A stretch of DNA of 64,000 nucleotides from Candidatus Proximibacter danicus. Its GTDB lineage: Bacteria; Pseudomonadota; Gammaproteobacteria; Burkholderiales; Rhodocyclaceae. Of the stretch, positions 44,467-52,518 are shown in pieces. Below the pieces are notes generated by a model. The model saw nothing but the letters and a program-made list of their open reading frames with translations. It was not told the origin of the DNA and searched no databases. Both the position numbers and the translations under genes were made by a program. Within the stretch, counting starts at the first letter, position 1. Every line of letters starts with the position of its first letter. Location of the stretch: contig JADJUC010000003.1 in the NCBI GenBank assembly GCA_016710885.1, positions 62,001 through 126,000 of the forward strand, written 5' to 3'.

Positions 44467-44805
44467 ATGCTTGAGTTCGTCAAAGTTCTGGGATTGTTCG
44501 CCGTAACCGCGTTGGCCGAAATTCTCGGCTGCTATCTACCGTGGCTGGTGCTGACCCAGCAGCGTCCAGTTTGGCTCTTGATCCCCGCCGCTGTTTCCTT
44601 GGGGCTGTTTGCCTGGCTGCTGACCTTGCACCCAGGCGCCGCCGGGCGAACCTACGCCGCCTACGGCGGTGTCTACGTGGCGATTGCCCTGATCTGGCTA
44701 TGGCGGATCGATGGCGTTGTGCCGACCCGATGGGATCTTGTCGGCAGTGCGGTCTCGCTGGCCGGTATGGCGATCATCATGCTCCAACCGGCTCGATCCG
44801 TTTGA
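44467..44805 (+). CDS. YnfA family small membrane protein
   Basis: This 112-residue protein has four transmembrane helices (about 4-22, 31-50, 60-78, 87-107) and the UPF0060/YnfA signature GRTYAAYGGVYVAIALIWLW. It is related to the small multidrug resistance fold; YnfA homologues have been linked to cation or drug export. The ATG at 44467 follows the MerR-type promoter by about 20 bp. It is 16 bp upstream of cadR and likely co-transcribed with it. Confidence 0.88.
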   Translation: MLEFVKVLGLFAVTALAEILGCYLPWLVLTQQRPVWLLIPAAVSLGLFAWLLTLHPGAAGRTYAAYGGVYVAIALIWLWRIDGVVPTRWDLVGSAVSLAGMAIIMLQPARSV

Positions 44806-44821
44806 TCGTCAGGAGGCGAAG

Positions 44822-45304
44822 GTGAAAATCGGCGAACTGGCCCGCCTTGCCGGAACGAATGTGGACACGATCCGCTATTACGAGCGTGATGGGCTACTGC
44901 CCGTACCGGCCCGGAGCGAAGGCAACTACCGCATCTATGGGGAAACCCATGTCCAGCGACTGTCCTTTATTCGGCGATGTCGCAGTTTGGACATGACGTT
45001 GGATGAGATCCGGGTCTTGCTACACTTCAAGGAGTCGCCACAGGAGAACTGCACGGATGTGAATAGCCTGCTTGACCGACACATTGGGCACGTCAACAAA
45101 CGGATGCAAGAACTTCAGGAGCTGGAAAGACAACTACAAGACTTGCGAGAGCAGTGTGGCGAGGCGCGGGATTCTGCCCACTGCGGCATTCTTAACGGGT
45201 TGTCTCAACCGATTTTGCCGAGCGGCAAGACGGCATCACACGTTCAGGGAGCGCATCGGCACGCTGCAAATCCGAACTTGGAGAAGGAAAAACAAGGTTT
45301 ATGA
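44822..45304 (+). CDS. cadR: Cd/Pb-responsive MerR-family regulator CadR
   Basis: This 160-residue protein has a MerR helix-turn-helix (MKIGELARLAGTNVDTIRYY, start GTG read as Met), the dimerisation helix and the metal-site cysteines C77, C112 and C121 (ENCTDVNSLLDRHIGHV, EQCGEA, HCGIL) that fit the CadR/PbrR subgroup. A short His-containing tail follows. The start is a GTG at 44822 behind AGGAGG. It should activate the adjacent operator when Cd, Pb or Zn binds. No clear terminator follows. Confidence 0.9.
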   Translation: MKIGELARLAGTNVDTIRYYERDGLLPVPARSEGNYRIYGETHVQRLSFIRRCRSLDMTLDEIRVLLHFKESPQENCTDVNSLLDRHIGHVNKRMQELQELERQLQDLREQCGEARDSAHCGILNGLSQPILPSGKTASHVQGAHRHAANPNLEKEKQGL

Positions 45305-45569
45305 TGTTTGCTTAGTTTACGATTTATTCCATTTTCTGTGATTTCCATTGATACAAGCAACCATTCTGGCACCACATAACATCAACGTTGGCAACCTTCG
45401 CAATAACGGACACCCATTCCAGCCACGCAACGGGCTAGGACGAGTTACAGGTGTAGGCTTTCCGGCAGGTTTCGGATCCTTGCGGTCGTCCAGATGACTG
45501 CTCGCGGGGATAGGGGAGCGTCCGCAGTTGGCCGATAACGGCCCGTCAAGCGCCTTCGTCACAATTAAC

Positions 45570-46154
45570 CTACCGCGCCGCCTTCTCTGCCATATCCCGC
45601 GCAACTTCCGCATAGATGCGCCCCAGCGCGCCTTCCATTGCCACGACGAAGGCTGTCAGCGTTGCGTCGCTGCTGGCCTGTTCGGCCTGGTAGCGTTTCT
45701 CGATCAGCGTCTGGTTGCCGGAAGTGACGGTCACTTCAAGTGCCGCTTGTGCGCTGCTGTTACTGCCGCTGACGACCCGGTCGAAGGCGACGATGCGGGC
45801 GTCCAGCGTCACGGTCTTGCCGCTGGCCGTGGCCGGTGTCGGCAACTGAGAGCGCAAAGCATCGCGCAGCATCTGGGCTGGTGGGTAGAGCCACAGGTGG
45901 TAGTGGTACTGGCGTAGCTGCCGCAGGTTGCCCGCTTCGCTATAGACGATGGGGCGTTCGGCATAGAGGCTGTCGGCCTGAACCCGGCGAATCTCGACGG
46001 CGACCGACAGATTCGTTGCCGATGCGGCGGGCGTCTGTAGGCGGTAGAAGTTGTCGGCCGGCGCCGGCGGTACGCTGCCGCAGCCGGCGAGAGTGAAGAT
46101 AAGCAGCAGGGCGGGAACGAGGTGGACGGGGGTGAGGAAAAATTTCCGGCTCAT
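45570..46154 (-). CDS. ABC-type transport auxiliary lipoprotein (PqiC/MlaD-associated type)
   Basis: This 194-residue lipoprotein has a lipobox in LVPALLLIFTLAGCGS (Cys about 25) and the family region NFYRLQTPAAS, IRRVQADSLYAERPIVYSE and VALWLYPP-like YHLWLYPPAQ. Such outer-membrane lipoproteins are partners of MCE-domain lipid transporters. It overlaps the MlaD-like gene by 4 bp and closes the operon. Between it and cadR is a 265-bp, somewhat AT-rich gap in which I see no gene. Confidence 0.84.
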   Translation of the reverse strand: MSRKFFLTPVHLVPALLLIFTLAGCGSVPPAPADNFYRLQTPAASATNLSVAVEIRRVQADSLYAERPIVYSEAGNLRQLRQYHYHLWLYPPAQMLRDALRSQLPTPATASGKTVTLDARIVAFDRVVSGSNSSAQAALEVTVTSGNQTLIEKRYQAEQASSDATLTAFVVAMEGALGRIYAEVARDMAEKAAR

Positions 46155-47065
46155 TTCTGGTCTCCGGCGGTGTCGACCGGCGGTCGGCTGTTGATCAGGG
46201 CTGAGGGGTTCTCGCGTACCTGGCGGCTGAATTCGTTGAGGTGGCGGCCGGTCGATTCGAGCTGGTAGAGCACCGCGTCGGCGCGGCGCAGCGAGGATTC
46301 GAGTTCCTTGCCGGTGCTGTTGACGATGCCGCGCGAATCCTTGACCAGACCGCTCACTTCCTGCGTTACCGCATGCAGTTCGCGCGAGAGCTTGAGTGCG
46401 CTGGCCGAGGCTTCGTCGGCATTGCCCATGGTGCCTTGCATGCGCTTGAGGTTCTCGTCGCTGAACAGGCTTTCGACGCGCTTGGCGGTGTTGTTTATCC
46501 GGGCCAGCGTGCTGCGCATGTCTTCCATGGCCGGCGGCAGGTTCTTCTCCATGCTGCTGCCCAGCGTATCCACGCGCTTGCTGATCTGCGTCAGCAGCGG
46601 CTTGAGGCCGGTTTCGGTGATCTCGCCGAGCTGGCTGGCCAGTGCTGCCATCGACTCCATCAGGTTGCTGCCCGAGATGCCGCGGATTTCGCCGCCGGCG
46701 GCCAGCAGCTCGCGGCTCTCACCTTCCTTGATCTCGACCAGCGGTGCGCTGAGCAGCCCCGGGGTGGCGATCAATGCGCGGCTGTCGGCGACGATGCGCA
46801 CCGGCTTGTTGATGTTCAGGCTGATGCGGTAGCGCGTTCGGTTCTCATGTGCAACCGGTTCGATCAGCGCGACGTTGCCAACCTCGTAGCCTTCGAAGGT
46901 CACCACCGAGCCTGTCTTGATGCCGGCGACGTTGGCGAAGTGCGTGACATACAGCGTGCCCTTGCCGGAGTGGCCGGTGATCCGGTACAGCCCGTAGAGC
47001 AGGACGGCGCCCATCAGCAGCACGAAGCTGCCGACGGCCAGGTAATTGATGTTGTCTCGTTTCAC
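46151..47065 (-). CDS. MlaD family (MCE domain) protein
   Basis: This 304-residue protein is anchored by an N-terminal helix (NYLAVGSFVLLMGAVLLYGL, about 6-25). It carries an MCE domain (about 37-115) with YVTHFANVAGIKTGSVVTFEGYEVG and then a long helical C-terminal tail (about 140-290). It forms the substrate-binding ring that passes phospholipids between ABC permease and outer-membrane partner. It is longer than E. coli MlaD (183 residues), closer to stand-alone MCE proteins. It is 2 bp downstream of the ATPase gene. Confidence 0.88.
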   Translation of the reverse strand: MKRDNINYLAVGSFVLLMGAVLLYGLYRITGHSGKGTLYVTHFANVAGIKTGSVVTFEGYEVGNVALIEPVAHENRTRYRISLNINKPVRIVADSRALIATPGLLSAPLVEIKEGESRELLAAGGEIRGISGSNLMESMAALASQLGEITETGLKPLLTQISKRVDTLGSSMEKNLPPAMEDMRSTLARINNTAKRVESLFSDENLKRMQGTMGNADEASASALKLSRELHAVTQEVSGLVKDSRGIVNSTGKELESSLRRADAVLYQLESTGRHLNEFSRQVRENPSALINSRPPVDTAGDQK

Positions 47066-47067
47066 GG

Positions 47068-47862
47068 TCAGGAAACCTCCCGGGTCAGTCGTTCCATGTA
47101 TTCATCGGCGTCGAGCACGTCGCTGCGCGGCGTGCGGTCAAGCAACGCGCGGATGCGCGGATGCGTGCTGGCACGCACGGCAGGCGTGCGGTCGGACATG
47201 AGGATGCGGCCTTGATCGAGAACGGTGATGCTGTCGGCGATCTTGAAGGCGCTCTCCAGTTCGTGCGTGACGACGACAATGGTCATGTTCATCGCGTCGC
47301 GCAGGGTGAGAATGAGGTCGTCGAGTTCGGCGGAGGCTACCGGGTCGAGGCCGGCCGATGGCTCGTCGAAGAACAGCAGCTTCGGGTCCATGACGATGGC
47401 GCGGGCCAGCGCGGCGCGCTTGATCATGCCGCCGGAAAGCTCGGAGGGCATCAGGTCCTCAAAGCCGGCGAGGTTGACCACCTCCAGCTTCATGCGGCTC
47501 ATGATCTTGATGGTCGCGTCGTCGAGTTTGGTGTGTTCGCGCAGCGGCAGTTCGACGTTTTCGCCGACGGTCATCGAGTTGAACAACGCGCCGCCCTGAA
47601 AGGCGACCCCCATGTTCTTGCGCAGATCGAACATCTCGTCGGCGCTCATCTTTGTGATGTCCTTGCCGAGCAGCTTGATGCTGCCCGAGGTCGGCTGGTG
47701 CAGGCCGAGCAGGTGGCGCAAGAGCGTGCTCTTGCCCGAACCGCTGCCGCCCATGATGACCATGATCTCGCCCTGTGCGGCGGTGAAGTTGATCTCGTCG
47801 AGGATCTTCCGCGGGCCGTAGTGGGTGACGAGATCGCAGACCTCGATGGCGTGGGAGCTCAT
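47068..47862 (-). CDS. ABC transporter ATP-binding protein (MlaF type)
   Basis: The ATPase has Walker A GGSGSGKST (about 37-45), signature LSGGMIKRAALARAI (about 142-156), Walker B LLFFDEPSAGLDP and the H-loop HELESAF. The 264-residue length fits MlaF-like subunits, which drive lipid transport with MlaE and MlaD. The MKRA feature inside the signature is typical. The gene starts 1 bp after the permease stop. Confidence 0.93.
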   Translation of the reverse strand: MSSHAIEVCDLVTHYGPRKILDEINFTAAQGEIMVIMGGSGSGKSTLLRHLLGLHQPTSGSIKLLGKDITKMSADEMFDLRKNMGVAFQGGALFNSMTVGENVELPLREHTKLDDATIKIMSRMKLEVVNLAGFEDLMPSELSGGMIKRAALARAIVMDPKLLFFDEPSAGLDPVASAELDDLILTLRDAMNMTIVVVTHELESAFKIADSITVLDQGRILMSDRTPAVRASTHPRIRALLDRTPRSDVLDADEYMERLTREVS

Positions 47863-47863
47863 A

Positions 47864-48676
47864 TCAACGACTGGTCAGGAAAGTGAAGACCATATCGGCC
47901 AGAATGATGCCGATGCTGCCGAGCACCACTGCGCGCGTCGTGGCCCGGCCGACGCCCTCTGCGCCGGCGGTGACGCCAAAACCGTTGCCGCAGCCGATCA
48001 AGGTGATGACCACGGCGAACACGAGACTCTTGGCCACGCCCTGCAGCACGTCGTCGATCACCAGCGCTTCGAAGACGCGGCTGAAGAAGATGGCCGGCGG
48101 AAGCGAGAGTTCGCCGGCGCAGTAGAGCGCGCCGCCGAGCAGCGCCAGCAGGTCGGACATGATGGTCAGCGCCGGCAGCGTCAGCAGCATGGCGGCGAGC
48201 AGCGGGGCGACGAGGTAGCGCACCGGGTTGATGCCGATCACGCGCAGCGCGTCGATCTCCTGCGAAATCTGCATGGTGCCGATGCGTGCGGCGATGGCCG
48301 AACCGGAGCGGCCGGCGACAAAGATGCCGGTGATCAGCGGCGCGAATTCACGGGTGACGGAGAGCGCGATGCCGAGCACTACCTGGTCCTCGGCGCCGAA
48401 GGTGCGCAGCGAGTAGATGCCCTGGATAGCCAGCATCATGCCGGTGGCGAACGACGCCAGTCCGACGATGGGGATGGCGTTGACGCCAACGCCGACGGCT
48501 TCCTTGAAGATGGCGCGCAGGCGCACCGGCTGTCGGCGGCGATGGCCCATGAGCAGCCAGTAGAAGGCCTCGAACAGCAGCGCTGACAAGTAGCCGACTT
48601 CACGCACGGCGCCGACGGCGCGCTGGCCGATGCCGGCCACGAAAGCGAGGAGGGAGTTGGGCGCCTCAGGCGTCAC
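47864..48676 (-). CDS. MlaE family ABC permease
   Basis: This 270-residue integral membrane protein has five or six transmembrane helices and the MlaE signatures GLASFATGMMLAIQG, AGRSGSAIAARIGTMQISQEIDALRVIGINP and VITLIGCGNGFGV. The start is a GTG at 48676 that overlaps the STAS gene by 11 bp, so the STAS protein and permease are translationally coupled. In canonical Mla systems the STAS subunit MlaB binds the ATPase. Confidence 0.92.
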   Translation of the reverse strand: MTPEAPNSLLAFVAGIGQRAVGAVREVGYLSALLFEAFYWLLMGHRRRQPVRLRAIFKEAVGVGVNAIPIVGLASFATGMMLAIQGIYSLRTFGAEDQVVLGIALSVTREFAPLITGIFVAGRSGSAIAARIGTMQISQEIDALRVIGINPVRYLVAPLLAAMLLTLPALTIMSDLLALLGGALYCAGELSLPPAIFFSRVFEALVIDDVLQGVAKSLVFAVVITLIGCGNGFGVTAGAEGVGRATTRAVVLGSIGIILADMVFTFLTSR

Positions 48677-48998
48677 GGGTGAGGCGGGCTTCGACCGAGG
48701 CGTGGATCGGGAAAACCCGGTCGAGCCGGGCCAGCTTGAGGACGTTCATCACCGGGGTGGCGACAGCGGCCAGGCCGAATTCGGTGCCCTGCTTGCGCGC
48801 GGCCTGATAGCCCTCGACCAGACTGGCGACGCCGGAACTGTCCATGTAGCGGACCGCTTCCAGTTCGACCAGCAGCGGCAATTTCTGCTTGATGGCATCG
48901 AGTATTGCCTGTCGGGCCTGCGGCGAGGAATGCAGGTCGACATCGCCGGAGAGGCTGACGATACGGAACGGCGCCACTTCCCTGATGCTGATTTCCAC
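48666..48998 (-). CDS. STAS-domain protein, anti-sigma antagonist/MlaB-like
   Basis: This 110-residue single STAS domain begins MEISIREVAPFRIVSLSGDV and carries YMDSSGVASL with D53 and S54, the position phosphorylated in SpoIIAA/RsbV-type antagonists. E. coli MlaB has a Thr in the comparable site. It sits where the Mla STAS subunit MlaB would be, next to the permease gene, yet directly after an anti-sigma kinase gene. It could serve either or both roles. Confidence 0.88.
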   Translation of the reverse strand: MEISIREVAPFRIVSLSGDVDLHSSPQARQAILDAIKQKLPLLVELEAVRYMDSSGVASLVEGYQAARKQGTEFGLAAVATPVMNVLKLARLDRVFPIHASVEARLTRDA

Positions 48999-49013
48999 GG
49001 ATGCTATCCCCTG

Positions 49014-49442
49014 TTATTGGCGTGCCGCCAGCAAGCCGACACGTTTTCTCATTTGCAGCCGGTTGCGCCAGGTTTCGTCCGGCGGCAGGTAGGCCATTGT
49101 ATCGGTCAGCGCACGGATGAAGTGCACCCCCAGCCCGCCGGGGCGGAGATCGTCCAGCGCGCGCGGCTTCAGCTGTCGTTCGCTGACCGCCTCGCCGTTG
49201 TCACAAAGGAGGATTTCCAGCGTGTCGTCAGCGGTGCTCAGCTCAATGCGAAAAACCTTGTCTGGTGCAAAGCGGTAACCGTGCTGGATGACGTTCATGC
49301 AGGCTTCGTTGACTGCCAGAACAATGTCGTTGGCACCGTCGGTACTGGCGCCGGCACGTGTCGCCGCCTCAAGCACCGCGCTACGCACGGTCGCCAGGGT
49401 TTCCGTGTTGGCCGGGTAGTTGCAGGCGAGAAGGGTGGTCAT
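49014..49442 (-). CDS. Anti-sigma regulatory factor-like serine kinase (HATPase)
   Basis: This 142-residue protein is a small GHKL ATPase of the RsbW/SpoIIAB class, with the N box IVLAVNEACMNVIQHGY (about 45-60) and G1/G2 motifs ILLCDNGEAV and DLRPGGLGVHFIRALTD. Such kinases phosphorylate a STAS antagonist to release or hold a partner. I start it at the ATG at 49442; a TTG at 49457 is possible. It lies between the GAF-PP2C phosphatase and STAS genes. No sigma factor is encoded in the window. Confidence 0.87.
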   Translation of the reverse strand: MTTLLACNYPANTETLATVRSAVLEAATRAGASTDGANDIVLAVNEACMNVIQHGYRFAPDKVFRIELSTADDTLEILLCDNGEAVSERQLKPRALDDLRPGGLGVHFIRALTDTMAYLPPDETWRNRLQMRKRVGLLAARQ

Positions 49443-49481
49443 CGCAAAGTCAGCCAATCAGCGAGTCATCGAGTTATTGAA

Positions 49482-50759
49482 TCAGCCGACCGCCAGCATG
49501 GTCAGGTCGTCAAACAGCCGCGTGCCGGGGCGGTTGAGCAGGCTGGCAACGCGGGAAAGCTGTATCGCTGCCGGTTCGCCGGCATTTTCGTCGAGCAGGG
49601 CCAGCAGGCCGGGAAGGCCCAGCATCTCGCCATCGGCGGTGCGTCCTTCGGTCACCCCGTCGGTAAAAACGAACAGTCGCCCGGCGTCGAGCTGTAGCGT
49701 CTGTTCGACATAGCAGACCTCGGGCAGTATCCCCAGCGGCGGGCATTCGGCCTCTATCTCGCGGTAGGCACCATCGACATCGCGGTACAGCGGCGGCTGA
49801 TGGCCGGCGTTGGCAAAACGCACCTCGCCGCTTGATGGATCGAGAACGCCGGCCACCATGGTGACGAACATGCCGTGGCTGGCGGTTTCGACGATCTCGT
49901 CATTGAGCCGGGTGAGCAGTTGCGCCATGTCCGGCATGGTTTTGCCGAGACAGCGGAAGAGGCTGATGGTTTTGGCCATGAGCATGGCGGCGTTCATTCC
50001 CTTGCCCGAAACATCGCCCAGCCCCCAGACGATGTGCCCGTCCGGCAAGACGAAGAAGTCGTAGAAGTCGCCGGAAACCTCACTTGCAGGGTAGTTGAGG
50101 CCGCATACCGGAAAGTTCGCGTCTCCATCCGCCGGTAGCAGGCTGCGCTGGATCTCGCGCGCCAGGTCAAGTTCGCGGCGGATGCGCTCCTGCTCAACCA
50201 GCGCTTCAGTCATCTGGGCGTTGCTGATGGCCAGCGATACCATGCCGGCCAAGGCCTGCAGCAGCTGCTTGTCGTCGTCGCTGAACAGCCCGTCGCCGGA
50301 GCGCTTGTTGATGACTTCCAGCGCACCGAGGCTGCGCGACTTGAGGGTCAGCGGCGCACACAGGATCGAGCGCGTACGGAAGCCGGTGATCTCATCGACC
50401 GCGCCGGAGAAGTCAGTGTCGGAGGCCGTATCGCGCACCATCTGCACGCTGCCGGAAGCTACCGCGCGGCCGACAATGCCCTGCGTGGCACCGATGGTCA
50501 GTCCTTCGATCGACACCGGGCCGGCACAGGCGACACAGGTCAGGTGCTGCTGGCTGGCATCGAGCAGAAAAATGGACACGGCTTCGGTGTCCATGTAGTC
50601 GAGAATCTTTTGTGTGGCGTTGGCCAGTGTTTCGCCCATGACCGGCGAGGCGACAAACTCCTGGCTGACGCTGGCCAGCAGACCAAGCAGCTCGGCCTTG
50701 CCGGCGAGTTCTCCGTGGGCGGCTTTCTCGGTCAGTTGGTGGGCGTGATCTGTGCGCAC
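49482..50759 (-). CDS. GAF domain-containing PP2C (SpoIIE/RsbU-type) phosphatase
   Basis: This 425-residue protein has an N-terminal GAF sensor (about 35-185, including VSIFLLDASQQHLTCVACAG), a coiled-coil linker (about 190-215, EQERIRRELDLAREIQRSL) and a PP2C domain with EVSGDFYDFF, WGLGDVSGKGMNAAMLMAK and FVFTDGVTEGRT providing metal-binding Asp residues. It would dephosphorylate the STAS antagonist, as RsbU or SpoIIE does. The start is a GTG at 50759. It is the first gene of the minus-strand operon that ends in the lipid transporter. Confidence 0.9.
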   Translation of the reverse strand: MRTDHAHQLTEKAAHGELAGKAELLGLLASVSQEFVASPVMGETLANATQKILDYMDTEAVSIFLLDASQQHLTCVACAGPVSIEGLTIGATQGIVGRAVASGSVQMVRDTASDTDFSGAVDEITGFRTRSILCAPLTLKSRSLGALEVINKRSGDGLFSDDDKQLLQALAGMVSLAISNAQMTEALVEQERIRRELDLAREIQRSLLPADGDANFPVCGLNYPASEVSGDFYDFFVLPDGHIVWGLGDVSGKGMNAAMLMAKTISLFRCLGKTMPDMAQLLTRLNDEIVETASHGMFVTMVAGVLDPSSGEVRFANAGHQPPLYRDVDGAYREIEAECPPLGILPEVCYVEQTLQLDAGRLFVFTDGVTEGRTADGEMLGLPGLLALLDENAGEPAAIQLSRVASLLNRPGTRLFDDLTMLAVG

Positions 50760-50875
50760 GGCGGCCTTGTCATTGATCGGCGGGAGAGTCGATTGTCATG
50801 GACAGTGCGGGGGTGATGCAAGCGATGTCTGGTGCCAGAGCGGCGGGCGCCGCCAGAAAGGCGGTGCCGAAAACA

Positions 50876-50901
50876 AAAAAGCCCGGCGAACCGGGCTTTT
50901 T
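50876..50901 (-). terminator. Bidirectional-looking terminator after the cold-shock gene
   Basis: AAAAAGCCCGG (50876-50886) and CCGGGCTTTTT (50891-50901) flank a 4-nt loop. On the minus strand the U run follows the stem, ending csp transcription 18 bp after its stop. The symmetric A and T runs would also work on the plus strand. Confidence 0.9.
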
Positions 50902-50918
50902 GACGTAGGCCGTAAGGC

Positions 50919-51122
50919 TTACTCAGGACGGATGTTAGCGGCCTGCTTGCCCTTCGGGCCGGTCACGATGTCGAACGTGACCTTTTGGTTCTCTTGCAGC
51001 GACTTGAAGCCGTTGCCTTGAATCGCGGAGAAGTGCGCGAACAGATCTTCACCACCGTCGGACGGGGTGATAAAACCAAAACCTTTAGCGTCGTTGAACC
51101 ACTTAACGGTACCAGTTGCCAT
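50919..51122 (-). CDS. Cold-shock protein (CspA family)
   Basis: This 67-residue single cold-shock domain has RNP1 KGFGFITP and RNP2 DLFAHFSAI, so it binds single-stranded RNA and DNA. It begins MATGTVKWFNDAKG. A palindromic hairpin with a T-rich tail lies in its 5' leader (51145-51169). The gene has no operon partner and is bounded by a strong terminator. Family members range from cold-induced to constitutive, and sequence alone does not say which. Confidence 0.95.
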   Translation of the reverse strand: MATGTVKWFNDAKGFGFITPSDGGEDLFAHFSAIQGNGFKSLQENQKVTFDIVTGPKGKQAANIRPE

Positions 51123-51144
51123 GTTGATAGCTTCCTAACTTAAA

Positions 51145-51169
51145 ACAATAAAAATCGGGCAATTGCCCG
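51145..51169 (-). promoter_or_regulatory. Hairpin with T-rich tail in the csp leader
   Basis: CGGGCAATTGCCCG (51156-51169) is a perfect 14-bp palindrome. On the minus strand it is followed by ATTTTTATTG, like an intrinsic terminator, ending about 22 bp before the csp ATG. Positioned between promoter and start codon, it could attenuate or tune csp expression. Confidence 0.5.
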
Positions 51170-51331
51170 GGAAAACGAGAATCAAGACGGATGAGCTGCC
51201 GAACAGGTGTACCGTTGAAACGAGGCACGGCGTTTAGCCGCTTTTGCATTGCTTGAAAAAACTCGCACTCGGAGTATGCGTGCATACCCGTATTAGCACA
51301 AGCACTATTTTTGCGCCGCTTGCGGGGCGAT

Positions 51332-52381
51332 TCAGCCGCGCAAGCGGCGCCGATAGGCACTGGGGGATATTCCGGTCCAGCCGACAAAGGCGCGGAAGAA
51401 GGCCGAAGGGTCGGAAAAGCCCAGTTCTGCAGCGATTGCAGCGACCGGTTGTTGCGTTTTCGTGATGCGGGCGAGCGCGATGTCGCGGCGCAGCGCATCC
51501 TTGATGGCGCGGAAACTTGAGCCTTCATCTTCCAGCCGGCGGTTGAGCGTGCGCGGCGATATCTGCAGTGCCTCGGCGGTTTCGTGGAATTCGGGCAGCT
51601 CCGGCAGGGCGTTGCGCAGATGGTCGCGTACACGCTGAACCAGCTCGCGGTCGCGCCGGTAAAGCATGGTCAGCTTGCCCGGAGCGCCGTCGAGGAAGTG
51701 CTGCAGTGCAGGTTCGTCGCGGCAGACGGGAAGTTCGAGCAGGTTGGCGGCGATTCTGGCGCTGAGCCAGGGGGCGTCGAACTGGCTGTTGGCGGTGTAG
51801 ATCAGCGCGTAGTCATCGGCATGCGCCGGGCGCGGGTAGGGAAAGTCGACAGCATCGAGGGCGATGCCGCGCCCGACCAGCCAGCAGGCCAGGCCGTGCA
51901 GCAGACGCAGCAGCCACTCGTAGGAAAAAACGCGGTCGATCGCTAGCGGCTGCCGTTCGGCAATTTCCAGTATGGCGCTATCGCCCTCGCGGCGGATGCG
52001 GATCGCCATCTCCGGAAGGACCGCACGCAGGAAGCGGATGCTGCGCGCCAGCGCTTCTTCCAGATGCGGTGCGGTGATCGCCGCCCGGCAAAGAAACTCG
52101 AAGCAGCCGACGCGCATCGGGGTGGCGAAAAGGCCGAAAGCCTCGTCGTCTAGGACGCGATTGAGGTGGTTGTAGAGCGCGGCATAGTCATTGAGCGGGA
52201 CGCGCGGGCCGTTGGGGGCAAGGCAGCGGGGGTCGATGCCGACCGCAGCGAGGAGCTGCACCGGGTCGTGGCCGGCATGGCGGGCGCCGGCCAGCATGCC
52301 GCTGACGAAGGCGGGTGCAACCGTGCCGCGTGGGCTGGTTACTGTGGCGGATTTTGCAATGTTTTTTTCGACTTCCGCCAT
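51332..52381 (-). CDS. AraC-family regulator divergent from icmF
   Basis: This 349-residue protein has an N-terminal Arabinose_bd domain (about 25-225) and a C-terminal AraC helix-turn-helix (about 245-345) with TAEALQISPRTLNRRLEDEG and VAAIAAELGFSDPSAFFRAF. It is read away from icmF across 137 bp. Such AraC proteins often control neighbouring acyl-CoA metabolism, so icmF is the likely target. It probably binds an effector related to branched-chain or fatty acids, but the ligand cannot be read from the sequence. Confidence 0.88.
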   Translation of the reverse strand: MAEVEKNIAKSATVTSPRGTVAPAFVSGMLAGARHAGHDPVQLLAAVGIDPRCLAPNGPRVPLNDYAALYNHLNRVLDDEAFGLFATPMRVGCFEFLCRAAITAPHLEEALARSIRFLRAVLPEMAIRIRREGDSAILEIAERQPLAIDRVFSYEWLLRLLHGLACWLVGRGIALDAVDFPYPRPAHADDYALIYTANSQFDAPWLSARIAANLLELPVCRDEPALQHFLDGAPGKLTMLYRRDRELVQRVRDHLRNALPELPEFHETAEALQISPRTLNRRLEDEGSSFRAIKDALRRDIALARITKTQQPVAAIAAELGFSDPSAFFRAFVGWTGISPSAYRRRLRG

Positions 52382-52518
52382 AACAGAGGGCTCCGGGGTG
52401 TTTTTGCGATTCTGAAATTTGGCGCAATTTGCACGATTATAGGTTTTTTTCGCACTGGTGACGGCTTGCTGGCAAGCGTACGATGGCGCGATCCAGTCTG
52501 CCTTTTGGGGTTTCCGCC

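Noticed and set aside
45317..45613. 98-codon minus-strand ORF between cadR and the auxiliary lipoprotein
   Set aside because: Low-complexity translation without ribosome-binding site; the stretch is AT-richer and looks intergenic.
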